Positions 16,052-26,015 of a DNA stretch of 64,000 bases are shown here, piece by piece. The DNA is from Amphritea sp. 1_MG-2023. Its GTDB lineage: Bacteria; Pseudomonadota; Gammaproteobacteria; Pseudomonadales; Balneatricaceae. The stretch is taken from positions 1 to 64,000 of the forward strand of contig NZ_JAUOQE010000021.1 in the NCBI RefSeq assembly GCF_030547545.1, read 5' to 3'. Every line of letters starts with the position of its first letter. Within the stretch, counting starts at the first letter, position 1. A model generated the notes under the pieces. It was not told where the DNA came from and did not search any database. It was given only the letters and a program-made list of their open reading frames with translations. Both the position numbers and the translations under genes were made by a program.

Positions 16052-17122
16052 TTAGATAAAGCCATCACCAAACATAGCACCGATGGCGCGGCTCAATGCC
16101 TCACTGCGGTCCAAAGCACGGAACTGTTGTAGGCTGAGAGCGCGTAAGGTGGGGATAAACATCAAATCCGCCATCACTCGATTAAAGCACGCTTGTCCGG
16201 CATTATTGTCTGCGAGCGTTTCTAAAAAAAGCTTGAGCAGTTGCGGGTATTGTAGGCTTGCCCAACAGCGGCTGGCGAGTGCCGCAATCACTTCTGCTTC
16301 TCGTCCATAGTGGCTTGCCAATACTTGACTTAGTACGGCGACTTTTTGTTCATCTTCCGGTGTCTGAGAGATAGCGCGGACTAGCGCCCCAATCTGGTTG
16401 GCAGACACGGTCGCTTCGCTCACACTCAGTGCTAAGCGTTGACGAATTGCGTTGCTCAAGGCTTCGCCGGGTTGAATATGTTCGAGAAAGGTACAGGCTG
16501 CTTCTAAGGGAGCATCCGGTAGCTGAGGGAAAATTTCAGCTAGTTTTGCCTCATTATTATCCTCTTGATGACGAATAACATAGTCGGCGATGCCTTGGTA
16601 ACCCAGCTTATCCCAGTCTTGGAGGTTAGCTTTTCCCTGAAAATACTGTTTTGCCGCCGTATAAAATGATGATGCGGGTTGCCGTGTGATCAGGGTGGCA
16701 GTGGCGTGAAAGGCGGCCATTTTTTCCTGATCAGGGGTAAAGCTAAAGGGATTGTCTTTTAGCGCATCACGATACTCGGTTGCATCGGTGGGCTGATTCA
16801 GCGGCCCTTTGCCCATGCTGTTGCTGAGGTTCTGTAACAGGCGATGGAGAAAGTCATCCCGTGCCGCCTGTACGAGGTAACCTTGTTCATCTAATGGTAA
16901 CTTTAGAAACCAGACTACATTTTCATTCGCTTGTTTGGGGTTCCACATAAGCACAGCGATCCAAGCTTGGTGCAGAAAGGGTTTGGGATAGGGAACCTGA
17001 CCCATCTCGACTTTGCGGAAGTTATCGGGCGATAACTTGCTGATGCAGCGGCCCATATCGAGAATGCGGAACTGCGCGTCAGTTTGACGAATAAAATCTG
17101 TCAGTGTTTCAAAATGTGCCAT
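16052..17122 (-). CDS. DUF3549-family protein
   Basis: A 356-residue soluble, largely alpha-helical protein. The N-terminus (ETLTDFIRQTDAQFRILDMGRCISKLSPDNF) and PYPKPFLHQAWIAVLMWN match my memory of the DUF3549 family of Pseudomonas and relatives, whose function is unknown. The C-terminal part has repeated helical pairs (about 200-350), suggesting a HEAT-like scaffold. No catalytic motif is apparent. The ATG at 17122 has a weak ribosome binding site. It is a single gene, separated by 285 bases without a gene from yqcC. Confidence 0.7.
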   Translation of the reverse strand: MAHFETLTDFIRQTDAQFRILDMGRCISKLSPDNFRKVEMGQVPYPKPFLHQAWIAVLMWNPKQANENVVWFLKLPLDEQGYLVQAARDDFLHRLLQNLSNSMGKGPLNQPTDATEYRDALKDNPFSFTPDQEKMAAFHATATLITRQPASSFYTAAKQYFQGKANLQDWDKLGYQGIADYVIRHQEDNNEAKLAEIFPQLPDAPLEAACTFLEHIQPGEALSNAIRQRLALSVSEATVSANQIGALVRAISQTPEDEQKVAVLSQVLASHYGREAEVIAALASRCWASLQYPQLLKLFLETLADNNAGQACFNRVMADLMFIPTLRALSLQQFRALDRSEALSRAIGAMFGDGFI

Positions 17123-17407
17123 TCTGCTGCCTGTGCCTGATGAGGTGAAAACGCCGGCTATTTTAACAGTGTGGGCTTGGCAGATACAGTAACCCTAACG
17201 ATCAATATCGATAATTAATTGAGCTATGACAGGCTGAGTTTTTGTAGGCAGTTGGGATAAGGCGCCGTTTAGTCGATGAGTTTCTGAGGCGATGTTACAT
17301 GGGTATAAGTATCGCTTCTATTTGATGTTTCAACGGGGCGCTGATACGTGAGTTGAGAGATCCGTTGGCTGAATGCACAGGCAATCAGCCGATTGATTAA
17401 GGGCGCG

Positions 17408-17737
17408 CTATGGGTGAGGTGTGGCAAGTAGTTGATCGAGTTCGCTAAAATATTCGATCAGTTTACTGCTTTTGATCGCATGACGAATAACCGCTTCACG
17501 AGCCATCGGCGCCATATGGCTATTGAGGGGTAGAGGTTGTTGTTGCTCGATTAACTGTTGAAAGCGCGGCACCATTATCCATTGCACCCACTGCCAGAAG
17601 CTTAGAGTATCAATGCAGAATGGTGTAACGCTTTGCAGAGCGTGTGTCGCTGGCGGAGTTGCGGTCCAGAGTGACCAGGCTCGCATCTCCGCTTCTATGT
17701 TTAAGAGTAGCTGCTGTAGCTCTGCATAAGGGGGCAT
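17408..17737 (-). CDS. yqcC: YqcC-family protein
   Basis: A 109-residue protein, the same length as E. coli YqcC, with the family's LLLNIEAEMRAWSLW start, the central tryptophan-rich WQWVQWIMVPRFQQLIE and a C-terminal helical segment. The function of this family is not established. Its ATG overlaps the stop codon of the DAHP synthase gene by one base (TGATG), so it is translationally coupled to aromatic amino acid synthesis here. Confidence 0.82.
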   Translation of the reverse strand: MPPYAELQQLLLNIEAEMRAWSLWTATPPATHALQSVTPFCIDTLSFWQWVQWIMVPRFQQLIEQQQPLPLNSHMAPMAREAVIRHAIKSSKLIEYFSELDQLLATPHP

Positions 17738-19089
17738 CAGCGTTGCCGCGACTGCTTCAATGTATCAGCAATGAGGAACGCCAATTCCAGTGCTTGGTCT
17801 GCATTTAAGCGTGGATCACAGTGGGTGTGATAGCGATCAGCCAAGCCTTCTTCGGTGATTTGATAAGCACCACCGACACATTCAGTGACATTCTGACCGG
17901 TCATTTCAAAGTGAACGCCGCCGGCATAAGTGCCTTCTGCACGGTGTACTTCGAAGAAACCTTTTACTTCTTTAAGAATGCTGTTGACGCTGCGAGTTTT
18001 ATAACCGCTGCTGGCTTTCATTGTGTTGCCGTGCATTGGGTCTGAGCTCCAGACAACGTGCCGACCTTCCTCTTTTACCTTACGTGCTAATGGTGGTAAC
18101 AGTTCGGTGATATTCTCAGCGCCCATACGGCTAATCAATGTTAAACGACCAGGGAGATTATCTGGGTTTAACGCATCAATGAGTTGAATCAGTTCATCAG
18201 GCTTCATGGTTGGGCCAACCTTAACGCCGATGGGGTTTTCCACGCCGCGTAAGAACTCGATGTGTGCGCCATCCAGTTGTCGTGTCCGATCGCCAATCCA
18301 AAGCATATGAGCAGAACAGTCATACCAGCGATCTGTCAGGCTATCTTGACGAGTGAGAGCCTGTTCATAATTGAGCAGTAGGGCTTCGTGAGAAGTATAA
18401 ACCGAGGTCTCTTTCAGTTGCGGGACGCTATTGCTATTGACGCCACAGGCTTGCATAAAGGCCAGAGTATCGTCGATCTGATTCGCTAAGTGCTGATATT
18501 TTTCCCGTAGTGGGCTTTTTTGCACAAAGCCAAGGTTCCACTGATGTACTTTATGGAGATCAGCAAAGCCACCCTGTGCAAACGCCCGCATCAGATTGAG
18601 CGTTGATGTAGATTGATGATAAGCGCGGATTAGGCGTTGTGGATCGGGCTGACGGGCGGCTGCATTAAACGCGATATCGTTAATAATATCGCCGCGATAG
18701 CTGGGTAGCTCAATACCGCCGATGGATTCCGTACCTGCCGAGCGGGGCTTAGCATATTGCCCCGCTATACGGGCAACCTTAACCACAGGGCAACTGCCTG
18801 CAAAGGTCATGACAACCGCCATTTGTAACAGTACCTGAAAGGTATTGCGGATATTGGTGGCGCTGAATTCAGCAAAACTTTCAGCGCAGTCGCCGCCCTG
18901 CAGGAGAAAGGCTTTACCTTCTGCGACATCAGCCAGTTGCTGATGGAGTGAGCGTACTTCACCGGCAAATACCAAGGGGGGTAATTGAGCGAGTTCAGTT
19001 TCTACCTGTGTGACCGCATCACTATCCTGATATTCAGGTTGTTGCAGAATGGGTTTGCTTTTCCAGCTTTCTGGAGACCAGTTATCCAT
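17737..19089 (-). CDS. Class II 3-deoxy-7-phosphoheptulonate (DAHP) synthase
   Basis: A 450-residue class II (plant-type) DAHP synthase, which condenses phosphoenolpyruvate and erythrose-4-phosphate in the first step of the shikimate pathway. Hallmarks visible include [33 protein letters not shown] and [18 protein letters not shown], covering the metal- and PEP-binding residues. The length fits the class II enzymes and not the shorter AroF/G/H type. The ATG at 19089 is preferred over the adjacent TTG at 19092. It is followed by yqcC with a one-base overlap. Confidence 0.93.
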   Translation of the reverse strand: MDNWSPESWKSKPILQQPEYQDSDAVTQVETELAQLPPLVFAGEVRSLHQQLADVAEGKAFLLQGGDCAESFAEFSATNIRNTFQVLLQMAVVMTFAGSCPVVKVARIAGQYAKPRSAGTESIGGIELPSYRGDIINDIAFNAAARQPDPQRLIRAYHQSTSTLNLMRAFAQGGFADLHKVHQWNLGFVQKSPLREKYQHLANQIDDTLAFMQACGVNSNSVPQLKETSVYTSHEALLLNYEQALTRQDSLTDRWYDCSAHMLWIGDRTRQLDGAHIEFLRGVENPIGVKVGPTMKPDELIQLIDALNPDNLPGRLTLISRMGAENITELLPPLARKVKEEGRHVVWSSDPMHGNTMKASSGYKTRSVNSILKEVKGFFEVHRAEGTYAGGVHFEMTGQNVTECVGGAYQITEEGLADRYHTHCDPRLNADQALELAFLIADTLKQSRQR

Positions 19090-19346
19090 CAAAAAATACC
19101 ACGTTGAAAGGAGACTATTGAGAGGTTTTTAATACCCCTTAGTTTAGCGCTGTTCGTCTTTGTAGGTAAGGGTTGAAAGCTGAGAATGTGGTCTTTTAAT
19201 CTATTCATCTGCCTCATTTACGGGAAAATCACCGGTGAGTGATCGGCGACTGATGAATGTTTTCTCTTCAGCTTTTTGAATGACCGTTTTTTCCATCGGC
19301 TAATGATGGTTTACTTGAGAACGTATTTTGTTGAGCCGAGTGTTAG

Positions 19347-19511
19347 GGAAGGTGCGAATAAGTCTGTTATGTTCTCTGCGGACATTAGAATGGCCAGATA
19401 CGCGAAAGCCAGTGCAGCGAAATGTCTGGACCTTTTCAAGCTGGCTGACAAAGTAGATGACCATTCTAATATCCGCCCTTCGAGGCTTTCAGAGAAGCGG
19501 GATCTCAGCGT
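19347..19511 (+). mobile_element. Truncated copy of the IS5-type MITE (left 165 bp)
   Basis: The copy begins with GGAAGGTGCGAATAAG after TTAG and matches the intact element at 3525 without insertion or deletion for its first 165 bases, then stops abruptly at 19511. The right inverted repeat is missing. It sits 40 bases before the CMD-family gene, so the truncated end may contribute to that gene's upstream region. Confidence 0.85.
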
Positions 19512-19550
19512 CTAATTAGCGATAAAAATCAGTATATTGAGTGAGGGGTT

Positions 19551-19928
19551 ATGTCAGAACAAGATAAGCAGAATGGATTGAACGTGCGTACCGAGGTGAT
19601 GGGCGAAGCGTTTGTCGTTAGGGCGCAGGCGAGTACCACTGAGTTGACCGCACCGTTGCAAGATTGGATCAATGAGCACGCTTGGGGATCAACTTGGCAA
19701 CGAGAGGGCTTGTCCCGTGCTACTCGCAGCCTTGTCACTATTGCTATGCTGGCGGCCTTAAAAGCGCCGGCTGAATTGAAAGGTCATGTGCGGGGCGCGC
19801 TCAATAATGGTTGTACCCCTGCAGAAATTCAGGAAGTGCTATTACACTCCGTTGTCTATTGTGGTGCACCGGCGGCACAGGAGGCTTTCCGTGCCGCGCA
19901 AGAAGTACTGGATGAGTGGCAAGGCTAA
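19551..19928 (+). CDS. Carboxymuconolactone decarboxylase (CMD)-family protein
   Basis: A 125-residue AhpD-like/PcaC-like protein. The family pattern is clear: SRATRSLVTIAMLAALKAPAELKGHVRGALNNGCTPAEIQEVLLHSVVYCG, with the GCT-EI-E signature and a C-terminal cysteine (YCGAP). There is no CxxC pair as in peroxidase AhpD, so it resembles gamma-carboxymuconolactone decarboxylases more; without other pca genes nearby that activity is uncertain. The start has a strong GAGGGG. It is convergent with the hypothetical gene behind it (overlap of 4 bases). Confidence 0.8.
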   Translation: MSEQDKQNGLNVRTEVMGEAFVVRAQASTTELTAPLQDWINEHAWGSTWQREGLSRATRSLVTIAMLAALKAPAELKGHVRGALNNGCTPAEIQEVLLHSVVYCGAPAAQEAFRAAQEVLDEWQG

Positions 19929-20437
19929 GATCGGAATGCTTGAATAATAGGTCTGAGCTGTTCAATTAACTGATTCGGAAATTGCCGGTAATCAGGGTAA
20001 GGGGTGAGAATAATATTATCTCGCTGGAGTAATCGGTGGTTTTCATCCAGCGGGGTAAACTGCTGAGGGGTCAAGCCAAGCCGTTGCCAGCTCGCTTTGC
20101 CGGCAATAATATGTAGCGGCTGCGGGTTTTCTTTTGATAGTAAGTGCTGACTAAAACAGATGGCTTCATGCTGTTGTAATAGCTGTTGATCACGATAGTG
20201 TCGCCAATCGAGATTAGGGGCTTGTAGCTTGGCTAGGATAATGAGGATCTTACGCCAGTGATTACCGTTTAACTCACAGAGTCTGCGGTAGTCTAATGGC
20301 TGTTGCGGATCGATACTCGGTGCGGTGGGTAAGTAGAGCAAAGTGGTCGCCGTATTGACCGAGCCTAGCGTTAACTCGGCTGATTCGTTATCCAGTCTTA
20401 CGGTCTCGAGTTGCCGAGCTTTACATTGATGGTTCAT
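19925..20437 (-). CDS. Hypothetical protein coupled to metR
   Basis: A 170-residue soluble protein with YLPTAPSIDPQQPLDYRRLCELNGNHWRKILIILAKL in its N-terminal half and a C-terminal ILTPYPDYRQFPN. Weak resemblance to uncharacterised DUF proteins of related bacteria is possible, but I do not recognise it securely. Its ATG overlaps the metR stop by one base (TAATG), indicating coupled translation, and its end overlaps the convergent CMD gene by 4 bases. Confidence 0.7.
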   Translation of the reverse strand: MNHQCKARQLETVRLDNESAELTLGSVNTATTLLYLPTAPSIDPQQPLDYRRLCELNGNHWRKILIILAKLQAPNLDWRHYRDQQLLQQHEAICFSQHLLSKENPQPLHIIAGKASWQRLGLTPQQFTPLDENHRLLQRDNIILTPYPDYRQFPNQLIEQLRPIIQAFRS

Positions 20438-21351
20438 TAAGCGGACTTAATACCACTGAGGTTGCGGAAGGTGATCTCTTTAGCGGTGTTAAGGAAATCG
20501 ATCATAAAATCAGCATCTTTCTGTTCATCTCGAATGGCCGCATAGAGCGTGCACCAGACACCTTTTTCGCCGAAGGGGCGGGAGGTAATGTAGTCCTGTT
20601 CGATATACTGATGAATGGCCCAGTTTGGCAATGCGGAAACACCACGACCACTGGCAACCAGTTGCATAATCATCACGGTGAGTTCAGAGGTGCGAACCTC
20701 AGCGGGCTCAACGCCGGCAGGATCGAGAAAATGTTTAAACACATCCAGTCGGTGTTGTTCAACAGGGTAGGTGATCAGCGTTTGATGCTCTAAATCCTGT
20801 GGTTGAATGACCTTGCGGGCAACCAGTTGATGTTGTTTGCTGATGGCTAATACGGATTCATAGCTGAATAACGGGATGTAGGTTATACCGCTGCGTTCTT
20901 CAGGGTCGGCAGTGACAACCAAATCGATATCACCTCGTGTCAGAGCCGGTAGCGGCTGAAAGCTAAATCCAGTGGTTAGATCCATCTCTACTTCAGGCCA
21001 GTTTTGGCGGAAATGATCGATCGTCGGCATTAACCAATCGAAGCAGCTGTGACATTCGATACAGATATTGAGGCGTCCGGTTTCTCCTCCGGCAAGGCGA
21101 GCGATATCTCTCTCTGCATTACGTATCATCGGCAGCACTTCTTCCGCTAAGCTGAGAATGCGTTGTCCGGCACTGGTGAAGCAGATAGGTTTGGTTTTAC
21201 GAATGAATAGCGAGCAATCGAGTCGATCTTCAAGGTCTTTAATCTGATGCGAAAGAGCGGACTGTGTCAGGTGGATGCGTTCAGCTGCTTCAACCAAGCT
21301 GCCAGCGTCCCTCAAAGCAGAAAGGGTTTTCAGGTGTCGAAGTTCGATCAT
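20437..21351 (-). CDS. metR: LysR-type regulator MetR
   Basis: A 304-residue LysR-family activator very like MetR of E. coli: it begins MIELRHLKTLSALRDAGSL, with the winged helix-turn-helix TQSALSHQIKDLEDRL (about 29-44), and the co-inducer domain carries IECHSCFDWLMPTIDHF and the YPVEQHRLDVFKHFLDPAGVEP stretch typical of MetR. MetR controls methionine synthesis genes (metE, metH, metF) with homocysteine as cofactor; none of these are in the window. Autoregulation is usual in the family. A strong hairpin lies upstream at 21426-21455. Confidence 0.9.
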   Translation of the reverse strand: MIELRHLKTLSALRDAGSLVEAAERIHLTQSALSHQIKDLEDRLDCSLFIRKTKPICFTSAGQRILSLAEEVLPMIRNAERDIARLAGGETGRLNICIECHSCFDWLMPTIDHFRQNWPEVEMDLTTGFSFQPLPALTRGDIDLVVTADPEERSGITYIPLFSYESVLAISKQHQLVARKVIQPQDLEHQTLITYPVEQHRLDVFKHFLDPAGVEPAEVRTSELTVMIMQLVASGRGVSALPNWAIHQYIEQDYITSRPFGEKGVWCTLYAAIRDEQKDADFMIDFLNTAKEITFRNLSGIKSA

Positions 21352-21425
21352 GCTGGCAACCTCAGAAATTATTGTTTGAACCAGAGTATAGTATGAATTC
21401 AGCTCATGCGGGATGTTTGTAGCGT

Positions 21426-21455
21426 ATCAGGGCTGCACCTGAGGTGCGCCCTGAT
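21426..21455. terminator. Strong hairpin between argF and metR
   Basis: ATCAGGGC (21426-21433) pairs with GCCCTGAT (21448-21455), with an inner GCACCT/AGGTGC stem. It lies 44 bases after the argF stop on the minus strand. No T run follows, so termination may be imperfect. Confidence 0.5.
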
Positions 21456-21498
21456 TGAAAAGAGGCAGTAATGCGCGGTCATAAGACCGGCTTAATGC

Positions 21499-22410
21499 TT
21501 ACTTAGCGGGTTTGACCAGCAAAAATTCAAGTAATGCCTTTTGCGCATGCAGACGGTTTTCTGCTTCGTCAAACACCACTGAGCGAGGATCGTCCATCAT
21601 CTCTCCACTGACTTCTTCACCGCGGTGAGCCGGCAGGCAGTGCATGAAAATAGCATCGGGATCGGCCTGATCCATCAACTCGGTGGTCACTTGAAACCCT
21701 TTGAACTCACGTTCGCGTTGTTTTTGTTCTTCTTCTTGACCCATTGAGGCCCAGACATCCGTGACTATTAGGTGGCTACCCTTAACCGCTTCTTCGGGGG
21801 TGCGGAAGATACTGACGCGATCACTGTTAGCGCTCACCAGTTCTGGATTAGGATCAAACCCTTCAGGACAAGCGATCTGTAGCTTGAAGTCGAACTGACG
21901 GGCGGCATTGATATATGAATGGCACATATTATTACCATCGCCGATCCAACTGACAGTTTTGCCTTTAATATCACCACGGTGCTCAAGGAAGGTCTGCATA
22001 TCGGCGAGCAGTTGACAAGGATGGTAGTCATCCGTCAATGCATTAATGACAGGCACGCGAGAATGAGCAGCAAACTTGGTGACAATGTCATGTTCGAAGG
22101 TGCGAATCATTACCACATCACACATGCTAGAGATGACGCGTGCACTATCTTCAATCGGTTCGCCCCGGCCCAACTGAGTATCGCGTGAAGAGAGAAACAG
22201 GGCGTGTCCGCCGAGATGGGCCATGCCGGCTTCAAACGAAACGCGGGTACGGGTCGATGATTTTTCGAAGATCATCGCCATCACTTGATTGGACAAAGGT
22301 TCGTAAATCTCACCTTCGTTACGTATCTTTTTCAGTTCAACGGCGCGACGAATAAGCGTATTCAGTTCTTCGGTCGTCAAATCTAGTAGTGTCAGAAAAT
22401 GTCTAGTCAT
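21499..22410 (-). CDS. argF: Ornithine carbamoyltransferase
   Basis: A 303-residue anabolic ornithine carbamoyltransferase, converting ornithine and carbamoyl phosphate to citrulline. The carbamoyl-phosphate motif STRTRVSFE (about 52-60), HPCQLLADM and the catalytic [11 protein letters not shown] are intact. It lies 41 bases after argD, forming an argD-argF operon in which two consecutive arginine steps are co-expressed. The ribosome binding site is weak. ArgR control is expected for such genes, but I could not identify a clear ARG box. Confidence 0.95.
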   Translation of the reverse strand: MTRHFLTLLDLTTEELNTLIRRAVELKKIRNEGEIYEPLSNQVMAMIFEKSSTRTRVSFEAGMAHLGGHALFLSSRDTQLGRGEPIEDSARVISSMCDVVMIRTFEHDIVTKFAAHSRVPVINALTDDYHPCQLLADMQTFLEHRGDIKGKTVSWIGDGNNMCHSYINAARQFDFKLQIACPEGFDPNPELVSANSDRVSIFRTPEEAVKGSHLIVTDVWASMGQEEEQKQREREFKGFQVTTELMDQADPDAIFMHCLPAHRGEEVSGEMMDDPRSVVFDEAENRLHAQKALLEFLLVKPAK

Positions 22411-22451
22411 AATATATCAGGCTGACAACAGCAGCCTTTGCTCAGAGTCAG

Positions 22452-23636
22452 TTATTCGTCAGCCATATAGACTTTGATGATGCGGGATACGGTGTTTACC
22501 AGTAATTCCGCTTCGGTGTCGCTCATAATTAATGGCGGCAACATGCGTACTACTTTACCACCACCGGTAACATTGAGTAGGACACCTTTAACTTTACACA
22601 GTACCGCGAGTTCGGTGCCCGCTTCGGTCAGTTCGATGGCCAGTAAGAGTCCCTGATGACGTATCTCTTTGACATAGGGAGCATCACCTAGCTGCTCACG
22701 AAAGCCTGCCGCGATTTTATCACCCAGTTCAGCGGCACGTTGATCGAGCTTTTCGTTGCTGATGGTATCGACCACCGCTAACGCCGCAGCACAGCATAGC
22801 GGGTTGCCACCATACGTTGAGCCATGGTTACCAGGAACAAAGACTTCAGCGGCTTTTCCTCTTGCAAGACAAGCACCAATAGGTACGCCATTGCCCAAGC
22901 CTTTAGCGGTCGTCACCACGTCGGGTAAAATACCTTTTTGTTGGTAAGCGAAGTAGCTCCCGCTACGACCGTTACCGGTTTGTACTTCATCCAGCATCAG
23001 CAGCAGCTCGTTAGCATCGCAGATATCGCGCAGCTGATTTAGGTAATCATCGGCAGGGATCACAATACCGCCTTCGCCTTGAATTGGCTCAACCAGAATA
23101 GCCACGACACTGGTATTGTTAGCGATAATGTTTTTAACGGCCTCAACATCATTATAAGGCGCCCGCACAAAACCGCTGACCAGCGGTTCAAAACCCGCCT
23201 GAGCTGAACGATTGCCGGTGGCACTCAGGGTCGCCATCGTACGACCGTGGAATGAACCTTCGAAGACAATAATCGTCGGCACATCAATCGCTTTCGAGTG
23301 ACCGTACTTACGTGCGATTTTAATCGCCGCTTCATTGGCTTCGGCACCGGAATTACCGAAGAATACATTATCCATGCCGGATATTTGCGTGAGGCGCTCT
23401 GCCAGTCGTTCTTGATTGGTAATGGTGTACAGGTTTGAGCTATGAATCAGTTGACTCGCTTGCTCACTGATGGCGGTCGTAACAGCCGGATGTGCATGAC
23501 CCAAACCGCAGACAGCGATACCGCTGAGTGCATCGAGATATTTATTGCCATCTGTATCAAACAGCCAACAGCCTTGTCCGTGATCAAACGCAACGGAAAG
23601 GCGTGAGTAAGTATTCATAACGGGCTGTGTAGACAT
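22452..23636 (-). CDS. argD: Acetylornithine aminotransferase
   Basis: A 394-residue class III PLP-dependent aminotransferase. The PLP lysine lies in VTTAKGLGNGVPIGA; LDEVQTGNGRSG and NSGAEANEAAIKIARKYG are the standard cofactor motifs. The length and the sequence agree with ArgD, which makes N-acetylornithine. The start has GAGGGAC upstream. It is the promoter-proximal gene of argDF and is divergent from grxD. Some homologues also act as succinyldiaminopimelate aminotransferases, which cannot be excluded. Confidence 0.92.
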   Translation of the reverse strand: MSTQPVMNTYSRLSVAFDHGQGCWLFDTDGNKYLDALSGIAVCGLGHAHPAVTTAISEQASQLIHSSNLYTITNQERLAERLTQISGMDNVFFGNSGAEANEAAIKIARKYGHSKAIDVPTIIVFEGSFHGRTMATLSATGNRSAQAGFEPLVSGFVRAPYNDVEAVKNIIANNTSVVAILVEPIQGEGGIVIPADDYLNQLRDICDANELLLMLDEVQTGNGRSGSYFAYQQKGILPDVVTTAKGLGNGVPIGACLARGKAAEVFVPGNHGSTYGGNPLCCAAALAVVDTISNEKLDQRAAELGDKIAAGFREQLGDAPYVKEIRHQGLLLAIELTEAGTELAVLCKVKGVLLNVTGGGKVVRMLPPLIMSDTEAELLVNTVSRIIKVYMADE

Positions 23637-23941
23637 CTAAGTCCCTCTGCTGTGTACTTCAGATTAGCCCCTGTGTTGGGCTGCCGAACGGAAAACCAGC
23701 CATTCTATGTACTTGCTATAGAATAAGCAAGATGGGCGATTAAACTTGAGATTGAATGTCTGTGTCCCCATATAAGCTAGCATGTACTTTTACATATCAG
23801 TGTTTATGATGAAGACGAGTATTGTTGTTGATTATTTTTGCGCTATACCTGAGTAAATTAATCGGGTTTATGCTACGATTTATTCATCAAATATTGATTA
23901 ATGCCAGAGATCTGGCAACAAGTTTAAGCATAGGTAAGTTT

Positions 23942-24277
23942 ATGAGCGTTGTAGAGACTATTAAAGAGCAAATTGAATCCAACGATATCCTCTTGTATAT
24001 GAAGGGGACTCCACGTTTTCCACAGTGCGGATTTTCTTCCCGTGCGTCTGAAGCAATCATGTCTTGTGATGCTCGTTTTGCATTTGTTAATATTCTGGAA
24101 AGTCCAGAAATACGTGCAGAATTGCCTAAATATGCAAACTGGCCTACCTTTCCGCAGTTGTGGATTAAAGGCGAGCTGATCGGTGGTTGTGACATTATTG
24201 CTGAGATGGCTGCTAGCGGCGAACTGAAAGAGTTGATTGATTCAGTTGCTGTCAACGCTGATTCAGCGGAAAGCTGA
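23942..24277 (+). CDS. grxD: Monothiol glutaredoxin (Grx4 type)
   Basis: A 111-residue monothiol glutaredoxin with the CGFS active site (PRFPQCGFS), the WPTFPQLWIKGELIGGCDI glutathione-binding segment and the expected length. Such proteins bind and transfer [2Fe-2S] clusters together with BolA proteins. I start at ATG 23942, behind AGGTAAG; the open frame further upstream is hydrophobic and unlike the family. It is followed by a peroxiredoxin gene. Confidence 0.93.
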   Translation: MSVVETIKEQIESNDILLYMKGTPRFPQCGFSSRASEAIMSCDARFAFVNILESPEIRAELPKYANWPTFPQLWIKGELIGGCDIIAEMAASGELKELIDSVAVNADSAES

Positions 24278-24456
24278 AATAGCAACATGCTGATTTAGTG
24301 TGTTTTTGATAGACAGAGTTTATCGTGGATATAGTTGTGTTTAATTAGTGTTCTTAAGCAACGAATACTAAGCTCTGTTAACTTGAATTTTTTACATGAT
24401 GTTAATGTTGTATTTGCATCATGGTTTAACACTTTACTTAACAATGGAGATAGAAA

Positions 24457-25059
24457 ATGGGCGTATTAGTAGGTAAGCAGGCTCCTGATTTTACGGCAGC
24501 AGCAGTACTGGGTAACGGTGATATTGTTGATTCATTTACCCTGTCTGAAGCGATTAAAGGTAAGAAGGCTGTTGTATTCTTCTACCCATTAGATTTTACC
24601 TTTGTTTGTCCATCTGAGCTGCTGGCTTTTGATCACCGTATCGAAGAGTTCAAGAAGCGTAACGTTGAAGTGATTGGTGTCTCTATCGATTCTCACTTCT
24701 CGCACAATGCATGGCGTAACACCCCTGTTGATCAGGGTGGTATCGGTCCCGTTAATTACACGCTGGTTGCTGATATGACTCACAGCATCTGTCAGGGTTA
24801 TGATGTTGAATCTGAAGGCGGTATGGCTTTCCGTGGTTCTTTCCTGATTGATGAAGACGGTTTGGTTCGTCATCAAGTTGTTAACGATCTGCCACTGGGT
24901 CGTAACGTTGATGAGATGCTGCGTATGGTTGATGCTCTGGCATTCCATCAGAAAAACGGCGAAGTTTGCCCAGCCGGCTGGACTGAAGGTGAGAAAGGTA
25001 TGGATGCATCACCTGCCGGTGTTGCTGCGTACCTGAGTGAAAACGCTGACAAACTATAA
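24457..25059 (+). CDS. Typical 2-Cys peroxiredoxin
   Basis: A 200-residue AhpC/TSA-family peroxiredoxin of the Prx1 group. The peroxidatic cysteine is in FYPLDFTFVCPSE (about residue 50) and the resolving cysteine in NGEVCPAGW (about 170), with the catalytic Arg at GMAFRGSFLID. It reduces hydrogen peroxide and organic peroxides in the cytoplasm. The ribosome binding site GGAGA is good, and the strong terminator at 25078 follows. Confidence 0.93.
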   Translation: MGVLVGKQAPDFTAAAVLGNGDIVDSFTLSEAIKGKKAVVFFYPLDFTFVCPSELLAFDHRIEEFKKRNVEVIGVSIDSHFSHNAWRNTPVDQGGIGPVNYTLVADMTHSICQGYDVESEGGMAFRGSFLIDEDGLVRHQVVNDLPLGRNVDEMLRMVDALAFHQKNGEVCPAGWTEGEKGMDASPAGVAAYLSENADKL

Positions 25060-25077
25060 TGGTTGGTTTTTAGCTTT

Positions 25078-25106
25078 AAAAAACGCGCCTTAAGGCGCGT
25101 TTTTTT
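25078..25106 (+). terminator. Intrinsic terminator of the peroxiredoxin gene
   Basis: AAAAAACGCGCC, loop TTAA, GGCGCGTTTTTT: a perfect 12-bp stem with a T run, symmetric enough to serve the convergent rnt gene as well. Confidence 0.92.
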
Positions 25107-25155
25107 ATGTGTCAGTTTTACCTACCGGTACGGGTAGATAGAGCGAGGACGGCGG

Positions 25156-25806
25156 TTATTCGAAACGCGATTCCGCCATCTGCCAGCCGCCCAGGTCTTT
25201 CCAGCGATTGACGATGGTGCAGAACAGTTCGGCTGTTTTCATCGTATCGTATAGTGCCGAGTGCGCTTGTTTGCCATCAAAATCGATATCAGCGAGTTCG
25301 CATGATTTGGCTAACACGGTGTGGCCAAAAGCTAAGCCGGCCATGGTCGCTGTATCGAAGGTTGAGAACGGGTGAAATGGGTTGCGTTTAATATCGCAGC
25401 GTTCGGCGGCAGCGGTGACAAAGCCGTGATCGAATGAGGCGTTATGACCGACCAGAATGGCGCGTTTGCAGTGGTGCGACTTTAACGCTTTACGAATCGG
25501 TTTGAATATTTTTTCCATCGCTTCGGCTTCAGGAATAGCGCCGCGTAATGGGTTGTATGGGTCGATGCCGGTAAAATCGAGGGCGGCTTTTTCTAAGTTA
25601 GCGCCTTCGAATGGTGCGACATTATATTCATAACTTTCGTCGATCAGCAGATTGCCATCATCATCCATCGTCAATGTGACGGCTGCGATTTCCAGTAGGG
25701 CATCGGTCTGAGAATTAAATCCGGCTGTTTCCACGTCGATAACAACGGGTAGGTAGCCTCGAAAACGATTCGACATTGGGTGCTGGTACTGAGCGCTTCT
25801 GTTCAA
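25156..25806 (-). CDS. rnt: Ribonuclease T
   Basis: A 216-residue DEDD-family 3'-5' exoribonuclease that matures the 3' ends of tRNA and other stable RNAs. ExoI is [10 protein letters not shown], Exo[11 protein letters not shown], Exo[16 protein letters not shown]. The open frame starts at TTG 25806, which has AAGGAT 7 bases upstream, and Pseudomonas-type RNase T also has a short N-terminal extension, so I keep it. ATG at 25776 ([10 protein letters not shown]) is the alternative but lacks a ribosome binding site. Confidence 0.9.
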   Translation of the reverse strand: MNRSAQYQHPMSNRFRGYLPVVIDVETAGFNSQTDALLEIAAVTLTMDDDGNLLIDESYEYNVAPFEGANLEKAALDFTGIDPYNPLRGAIPEAEAMEKIFKPIRKALKSHHCKRAILVGHNASFDHGFVTAAAERCDIKRNPFHPFSTFDTATMAGLAFGHTVLAKSCELADIDFDGKQAHSALYDTMKTAELFCTIVNRWKDLGGWQMAESRFE

Positions 25807-26015
25807 TGCATATCCTTAATGGCTGATTTCGACAGCCTAGGTTGGTAATTAGCTAGGCTTAGTGTAAAGACTTGCCTTAGTTTTCACAAATAACTCTGTA
25901 GTGCTTCGTTGCTTCCTCACTAGAGTGGTAGACTAAAGCTCTGTCGGCGCTTGCCGATATAGTGATGATATAAGGGGCTGATGAGTCTCTTAACCTTTAT
26001 AGATGTTGGTTGTTT

